A stretch of DNA of 64,000 nucleotides. It comes from Methanobacteriota archaeon (GTDB taxonomy: Archaea; Halobacteriota; Methanomicrobia; Methanomicrobiales; Methanoculleaceae). The stretch is taken from assembly GCA_030446015.1 (NCBI GenBank), contig JASUSO010000001.1:1-64000 (forward strand), in the 5' to 3' direction. A model generated the notes under the pieces. It did no database searches. It saw nothing but the letters and a program-made list of their open reading frames with translations, and was not told the DNA's origin. Below, piece by piece: positions 59,164 through 64,000 of the stretch (within the stretch, counting starts at the first letter, position 1; each line of letters starts with the position of its first letter). Position numbers and translations under genes: made by a program.

Positions 59164-59572
59164 CTCACGCGAAGAGCGAGCGAAGCGAGCTTGAGCACCA
59201 TTCAGAACGACGTTTCTTTGGAATGTCATTCGCACCTGGCGGTGCTCATGTTCCCTCCCCACAGGGGAGGTCGCACTTCGCGGCTTCGCGTCCTTCGCGT
59301 GAGACTGTTTCGGTGCTCAACCTGACTACCTCACGCGAAGCCGCGAAGAACGCGAAGATCGGTTATCCGAGAGGAACTCTCCTTCGGAGCCTGATGGCTT
59401 CTCATGCTCCCCCCACAGGGAAGGTCGCACCTCGAAGACCTTCGGGTCTTCTCACGCTCCTGCCCTTCGCACCTAACGGTGCTCGCGCTTCCGCCCTTCG
59501 GCCGGTCGCGTTCGGCCCGTCGCAGCTCGCACCTACGGTGCTCAAGCTCGCTACGCTCGCTCTTCGCGTGAG
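59164..59572. repeat. Non-coding element bounded by 36-bp inverted repeats, with internal smaller palindromes
   Basis: 59164-59199 CTCACGCGAAGAGCGAGCGAAGCGAGCTTGAGCACC is the reverse complement of 59537-59572 with one mismatch; internal CTTCGCGTGAG / CTCACGCGAAG pair at ~59276-59357. Confidence 0.85.
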
Positions 59573-59625
59573 ATGAACTGGATGAGAACACTGGAAGAAA
59601 AAGAAAGGGTGGTAAGATCCCGGGA

Positions 59626-62600
59626 TCACGCCAGCCCGTGGTAGTGCGCGAGCGGTTCGAGGGTGATCTCCTCGCGCTTGATGGCGTCGATCGCCATCGC
59701 CGCCGCCCGTGCCGCCTGGAGCGTGGTGATGTAGGGGATGCCGTAATCGACGGCGGCCCGCATGATCTGGATGTGGTCCTGCCGGGACGCCTTGTCCGCC
59801 GGGGTGTTGATGATCAGCCGGATGCTGCCCGACCGCATCGCATCGATGACGTTCGGGGAGCCTTCCTGGACCTTCCGCACAAGGTTCACCTCGACGCCGT
59901 TCTGGGTGAGGTACTCGACCGTTCCGCTCGTCCCGTAGAGCGTGAGGCCGAGTTCACGGAGTTTCCGCGCAATCGGGAGGATCTCCTCCTTCTGCTCGTT
60001 CGTCACCGATATGAAGACGTTACCGCTCGTCGGCAGGGTGTTGTCTGCAGCGGTGCTCGCCTTGTAGTAGGCGCGGCCGAAGTCGTAGTCGATCCCCATC
60101 ACCTCGCCGGTACTCTTCATCTCCGGCCCGAGGACGGTGTCGACGCCGGGGAGTTTGTTGAAGGGCAGGAGCACCTCTTTGACCGCGACGTGCTCGATCT
60201 CGGGCTCGGTGATACCCATCTCGGCGAGTTTGTGCCCCACCATCACCTTCGCCGCGATCTTCGCGAGCGCGATGCCCGTCGCCTTTGCGACGAACGGCAC
60301 CGTCCGGCTCGCACGCGGGTTCGCCTCGAGGACGTAGACCACGTCGTTTCGGACGGCATACTGGATGTTGATCAACCCGACGACCCCGAGGCCGAGAGCG
60401 ATCTTCTTCGTGTACTCCCGCACCCGCGCGATCACCGAGGGCGAGAGGGACTGCGGCGGGATGACGCAGGCCGAGTCGCCGGAGTGGACGCCGGCCCACT
60501 CGATATGCTCCATGATGCCGCCGATCAGGACGTCCGTTCCGTCACAGACCGCATCGACGTCGATCTCGACGGCGTTCTGGAGGAAGGAGTCGATCAGCAC
60601 CGGGTGTTTCTTGCTCACCCGGACGGCCTCCTTGATGTAACTCTCGAGTTCGGCCTCGTCGTGGACGAGTTCCATCGCCCGTCCGCCGAGGACGTAGGAC
60701 GGTCTGACCAGCACCGGGTAGCCGATCTCCCGGGCCATCCTCCGCGCCTCGTCTTCCGAGTAGGCGGAACTGTTCGCCGGACTCGGGATACCGAGTCTGG
60801 TGAGCAGGCGGCTGAACCGGTCGCGGTCCTCCGCCACGTCCATGGCGTCGGGCGACGTGCCGAGGATCTTCGTCGAGAGGCCGAGGCGCTTGATCTCCGC
60901 CTCCAGCGGCACGGCCAGGTTCACCGAGTTCTGGCCGCCGAACTGGACCATGACGCCGTAGTAGTCGTCCTTCTTGAGGATGTTCATGACGTCCTCAAGC
61001 TGCATCGGCTCAAAGAAGAGCCGATCGGAGGTGTCGGCGTCGGTCGAGACCGTCTCGGGGTTGTTGTTGACGATATGGACCTCGATCCCCTCTTCCTCGC
61101 GAAGCGCCATCACCGCGTGGACGGTGCAGTAGTCGAACTCGATCCCCTGGCCGATCCGGATCGGCCCGGAACCGAGGATCAGCACCTTCTTTGCGCCGTC
61201 GCGCGTGAGCTCGCACCCCTCCTCCCAGGTGGAGTAGAAGTAGGGCGTCGTCGCCGGGAACTCGGCGGCGCAGGTGTCCACCATCTTGTAGGTCGGCGTC
61301 CCGGAGAGCGCCTCGATCTCGGCGGCGGTCTTCTTCGTCAGCGCCATGAGGTCTTCGTCCGAGAAACCGTAGCGCCGGGCGACCCTGACGTCCTCCGGTT
61401 CGAAGTCGGTCTCGAGTTTCCGCTCGAGGTCGACGATGTTCTTGATCTTTTCGAGGAAGAACGGCGTGATCGACGTGAGGCCGGCAACCTCCTCGACCGT
61501 GAACCCCACACGGAAGGCATCGAAGAGGCACCCGAACCGTTCGTCCGTCGGGGACGTCAGGATCATCCGGATCTCGCTCGGATTCGTGTGCCGCTGCATG
61601 TCGTTGTCGAGCGACCGGAGCGCCTTCTTGAACGCCTCCTCGACCGTCCGCCCGATCGCCATCACCTCTCCGGTGCTCTTCATCGCCGTCGTGAGCGTCC
61701 GGTCGGCCGACTTGAACTTGTCGAACGGCCACCGGGGCACCTTCACCACGACGTAGTCGATCGCAGGCTCGAAGGATGCCGGGGTGACGCCGGTCACGGT
61801 GTTCATGATCTCGTCGAGCCGGAGCCCGATCGCGATCTTCGCCGCGACCCGGGCGATCGGGTAGCCGGTCGCCTTGGAGGCGAGCGCGGACGACCGCGAG
61901 ACACGGGGGTTCACCTCGATGACCCGGTAGTCGCCGTCCTTGTAGGCGAACTGGATGTTGCACCCGCCCTGGACGTCGAGCGCCCGGATGATCTTGATCG
62001 CGGCGGTCCGGAGCGTCTGGAACTCGTCGTCCCGCAGGGTGAGGATGGGCGCGACGACGACGCTCTCGCCGGTGTGGATGCCCATCGGGTCGACGTTCTC
62101 CATACCGCAGACGATGATGCAGGTATCGGATGCGTCGCGCATCACCTCGAACTCGATCTCCTTCCACCCGGCGACGCTCTCTTCCACGAGCACCTGGTGG
62201 ATCCGGGAGCGGGCGAGCCCGAGTTCGCATATCCGCCGCATCTCCTCAGGCGTGTGCGCCACGCCGCCGCCGGAGCCGCCGAGCGTATAGGCCGGCCGGA
62301 TGATCGCCGGGAGGCCGACCTCGCGGATCGCCTCGTCGATCTGGTTCATGCTCTCGATGATCATGCTCCGTGGGACGGGCTCGCCGATGGCGTTCATCAG
62401 GTCGCGGAACTGTTCGCGATCTTCGCCCCGGTAGATCGCCTCAAGGGGCGTCCCGAGGATCTCGACGCCCTCGAGCGCACCCATCTCCGCGAGTTCCGCG
62501 GTCATGTTGAGGCCGGTCTGGCCGCCCATGCCGCTCAGGATCCCGTCGGGCTTCTCCTTAGCGATGATCTTCGCGATGATCTCGGCCTTTAAGGGCTCGA

Positions 62601-62796
62601 TGTAGATGACGTCCGCCGTATCGGGGTCGGTCTGGATCGTCGCGGGGTTTGAGTTGACGAGGACGACCTCGACCCCCTCCTCCCGGAGCGCGCGGCAGGC
62701 CTGCGACCCCGAGAAGTCGAACTCGGCCGCCTGCCCGATCTGGATGGGGCCGGAACCGATGATGAGGACTTTCTTGATATGAGATTTCTTCGGCAT
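59626..62796 (-). CDS. carB: Carbamoyl-phosphate synthase large subunit
   Basis: KKVLIIGSGPIQIGQAAEFDFSGSQACRAL; KVLILGSGPIRIGQGIEFDYCTVHAV; 1056 aa. Confidence 0.97.
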   Translation of the reverse strand: MPKKSHIKKVLIIGSGPIQIGQAAEFDFSGSQACRALREEGVEVVLVNSNPATIQTDPDTADVIYIEPLKAEIIAKIIAKEKPDGILSGMGGQTGLNMTAELAEMGALEGVEILGTPLEAIYRGEDREQFRDLMNAIGEPVPRSMIIESMNQIDEAIREVGLPAIIRPAYTLGGSGGGVAHTPEEMRRICELGLARSRIHQVLVEESVAGWKEIEFEVMRDASDTCIIVCGMENVDPMGIHTGESVVVAPILTLRDDEFQTLRTAAIKIIRALDVQGGCNIQFAYKDGDYRVIEVNPRVSRSSALASKATGYPIARVAAKIAIGLRLDEIMNTVTGVTPASFEPAIDYVVVKVPRWPFDKFKSADRTLTTAMKSTGEVMAIGRTVEEAFKKALRSLDNDMQRHTNPSEIRMILTSPTDERFGCLFDAFRVGFTVEEVAGLTSITPFFLEKIKNIVDLERKLETDFEPEDVRVARRYGFSDEDLMALTKKTAAEIEALSGTPTYKMVDTCAAEFPATTPYFYSTWEEGCELTRDGAKKVLILGSGPIRIGQGIEFDYCTVHAVMALREEEGIEVHIVNNNPETVSTDADTSDRLFFEPMQLEDVMNILKKDDYYGVMVQFGGQNSVNLAVPLEAEIKRLGLSTKILGTSPDAMDVAEDRDRFSRLLTRLGIPSPANSSAYSEDEARRMAREIGYPVLVRPSYVLGGRAMELVHDEAELESYIKEAVRVSKKHPVLIDSFLQNAVEIDVDAVCDGTDVLIGGIMEHIEWAGVHSGDSACVIPPQSLSPSVIARVREYTKKIALGLGVVGLINIQYAVRNDVVYVLEANPRASRTVPFVAKATGIALAKIAAKVMVGHKLAEMGITEPEIEHVAVKEVLLPFNKLPGVDTVLGPEMKSTGEVMGIDYDFGRAYYKASTAADNTLPTSGNVFISVTNEQKEEILPIARKLRELGLTLYGTSGTVEYLTQNGVEVNLVRKVQEGSPNVIDAMRSGSIRLIINTPADKASRQDHIQIMRAAVDYGIPYITTLQAARAAAMAIDAIKREEITLEPLAHYHGLA

Positions 62797-63851
62797 TATG
62801 GAATCTCCCTGTATATGCGGTCAAAGAAGTGCATCTCCGTGTCCCGGGGGCCGCCGTGCGCCTCCGGGTGGAACTGGACGCAGGTGATGTTAAGGTCGCG
62901 GTTCTCGAACCCCTCGACCGTGCCGTCGTTCACGTTCCGGTACGAGACCGTGCATCCCTCGGGCAGGGTCTCCTCGTCCACCGCGAACCCGTGGTTCTGC
63001 GTGGTGATGTAGATGCTCCCGTCCTTGTAGCGGACCGGCTGGTTCGTCCCCCGGTGTCCGAACTTCATCTTGTAGGTCTCGGCACCGAGCGCGAGCGCGG
63101 CGACCTGGATGCCCATGCAGATCCCGATGACCGGCACCTCCCCGGCGAGGTCGCGGACGCACCGGATGGCGTGCGTCGCCCTCCTCGGGTCGCCGGGGCC
63201 GTTGCTGATGAAGAGTGCGTCCGGCTCCGCCGCCATCACCTCGTCCGGTGCGGCGGTGTGCGGGAAGACGTAGATGTCAGCACCCCGGAGGGCGAGGCTC
63301 TCGAGAATGTGCCGCTTCACCCCGAGATCGATGACGGCGATCCTCTTCCCGGGGCCGCTGATCCGGTAGGGCTCAGGGCAGGAGACGCTCCCGATGAGGT
63401 CGATGTCGCTGATCGGGGGGACTGCCCGGGCGCGCCTGACCGCCTCGTCCCCGTCGTCGCTCCCCACAATGAGCGATGCCCTGAACGTGCCGACCGTCCG
63501 GGTCTTTATCGTCAGACGGCGGGTGTCGACGCCTGATATCCCGAGAAGACCGTTCTCTTCAAAATATTCTGCAACCGAAGGGCGCGCCGCGGGCACGCGT
63601 GCGATCTCGCGCGCGACGCAGCCCTGCGCGTGAACCTTCGGGCTCTCAAAATTCTGCTGGTCTACACCATAGTTCCCGATGAGGGGATACGTAAACATCA
63701 AAATCTGTCCGGCATAACTGGGGTCGGTCAATGCCTCCATGTAACCGGTCATCTGCGTCGTGAAGACGAGTTCGCCGGAACATGTCCCTTCAACGCCAAA
63801 ACCATCCCCTACAACAAATGTTCCGTCTTCAAGACCCAGAACCGCCTTCAT
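62796..63851 (-). CDS. carA: Carbamoyl-phosphate synthase small subunit
   Basis: YPLIGNYGV; GATase VPVIGICMGIQVAALALGAETYKMKFGHRGTNQPV. Confidence 0.97.
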   Translation of the reverse strand: MKAVLGLEDGTFVVGDGFGVEGTCSGELVFTTQMTGYMEALTDPSYAGQILMFTYPLIGNYGVDQQNFESPKVHAQGCVAREIARVPAARPSVAEYFEENGLLGISGVDTRRLTIKTRTVGTFRASLIVGSDDGDEAVRRARAVPPISDIDLIGSVSCPEPYRISGPGKRIAVIDLGVKRHILESLALRGADIYVFPHTAAPDEVMAAEPDALFISNGPGDPRRATHAIRCVRDLAGEVPVIGICMGIQVAALALGAETYKMKFGHRGTNQPVRYKDGSIYITTQNHGFAVDEETLPEGCTVSYRNVNDGTVEGFENRDLNITCVQFHPEAHGGPRDTEMHFFDRIYREIP

Positions 63852-64000
63852 GAATTACCATACCATGTGGATCAGATTCCTTAATATAATTGTGGCATGG
63901 AGATAATGGCGATTCGAGGGCTCAGAACGGATAGATTGCGCCTTCATGATTTGAGAGGCAATACAAGGATATTTCCATACTCTGCTAGTCAGGGAAGGGA

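Noticed and set aside
59164-59572. Insertion sequence
   Set aside because: Inverted repeats are IS-like but the interior is too short and encodes no transposase.
59638-62592. 984-aa plus-strand ORF antisense to carB
   Set aside because: High-GC shadow ORF; composition is Arg/Asp/Val-rich mirror of carB codons, no motifs.

Overview
High-GC archaeal chromosome segment. Gene content (archaeal DnaG, CDP-archaeol synthase, methanogenesis marker 14, HypC/A/E, UPF0058, a TBP paralogue) fits a methanogen, probably Methanomicrobiales and Methanoculleus-like; that assignment is inferred, as no search was run. Most of the window is housekeeping: carAB, argF, argG, purD, pyrC/E/H, nth, dnaG, a glycine-betaine ABC transporter, phosphate uptake and hydrogenase maturation. 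There are two accessory-type regions. (1) ~6-18.7 kb is a defence-type island: an Mrr-like remnant, a Fic protein, an operon of PLD-SNF2 helicase plus Eco57I/PglX-like adenine methylase, EVE and DUF365 genes, a divergent TATA-binding protein, and a three-gene scar (truncated DEDDh exonuclease / DUF1016 nuclease / truncated RecG-like tail). (2) ~38.7-45.2 kb is a same-strand cluster: DUF2226-like, membrane-anchored roadblock, MinD ATPase, ferredoxin, V4R-domain protein, [NiFe]-hydrogenase small and large subunits, roadblock, and a DUF2226-like/roadblock fusion. I consider (2) the best candidate for an undescribed system, possibly an H2-sensing or regulated hydrogenase. Also notable are a Zn-ribbon/PAPS-reductase-like/cysteine-desulfurase fusion at the left end, a Tes-like radical SAM gene divergent from carS, a 1162-aa HEAT-repeat protein, and two non-coding repeat regions (7.44-7.54 kb and 59.16-59.57 kb).
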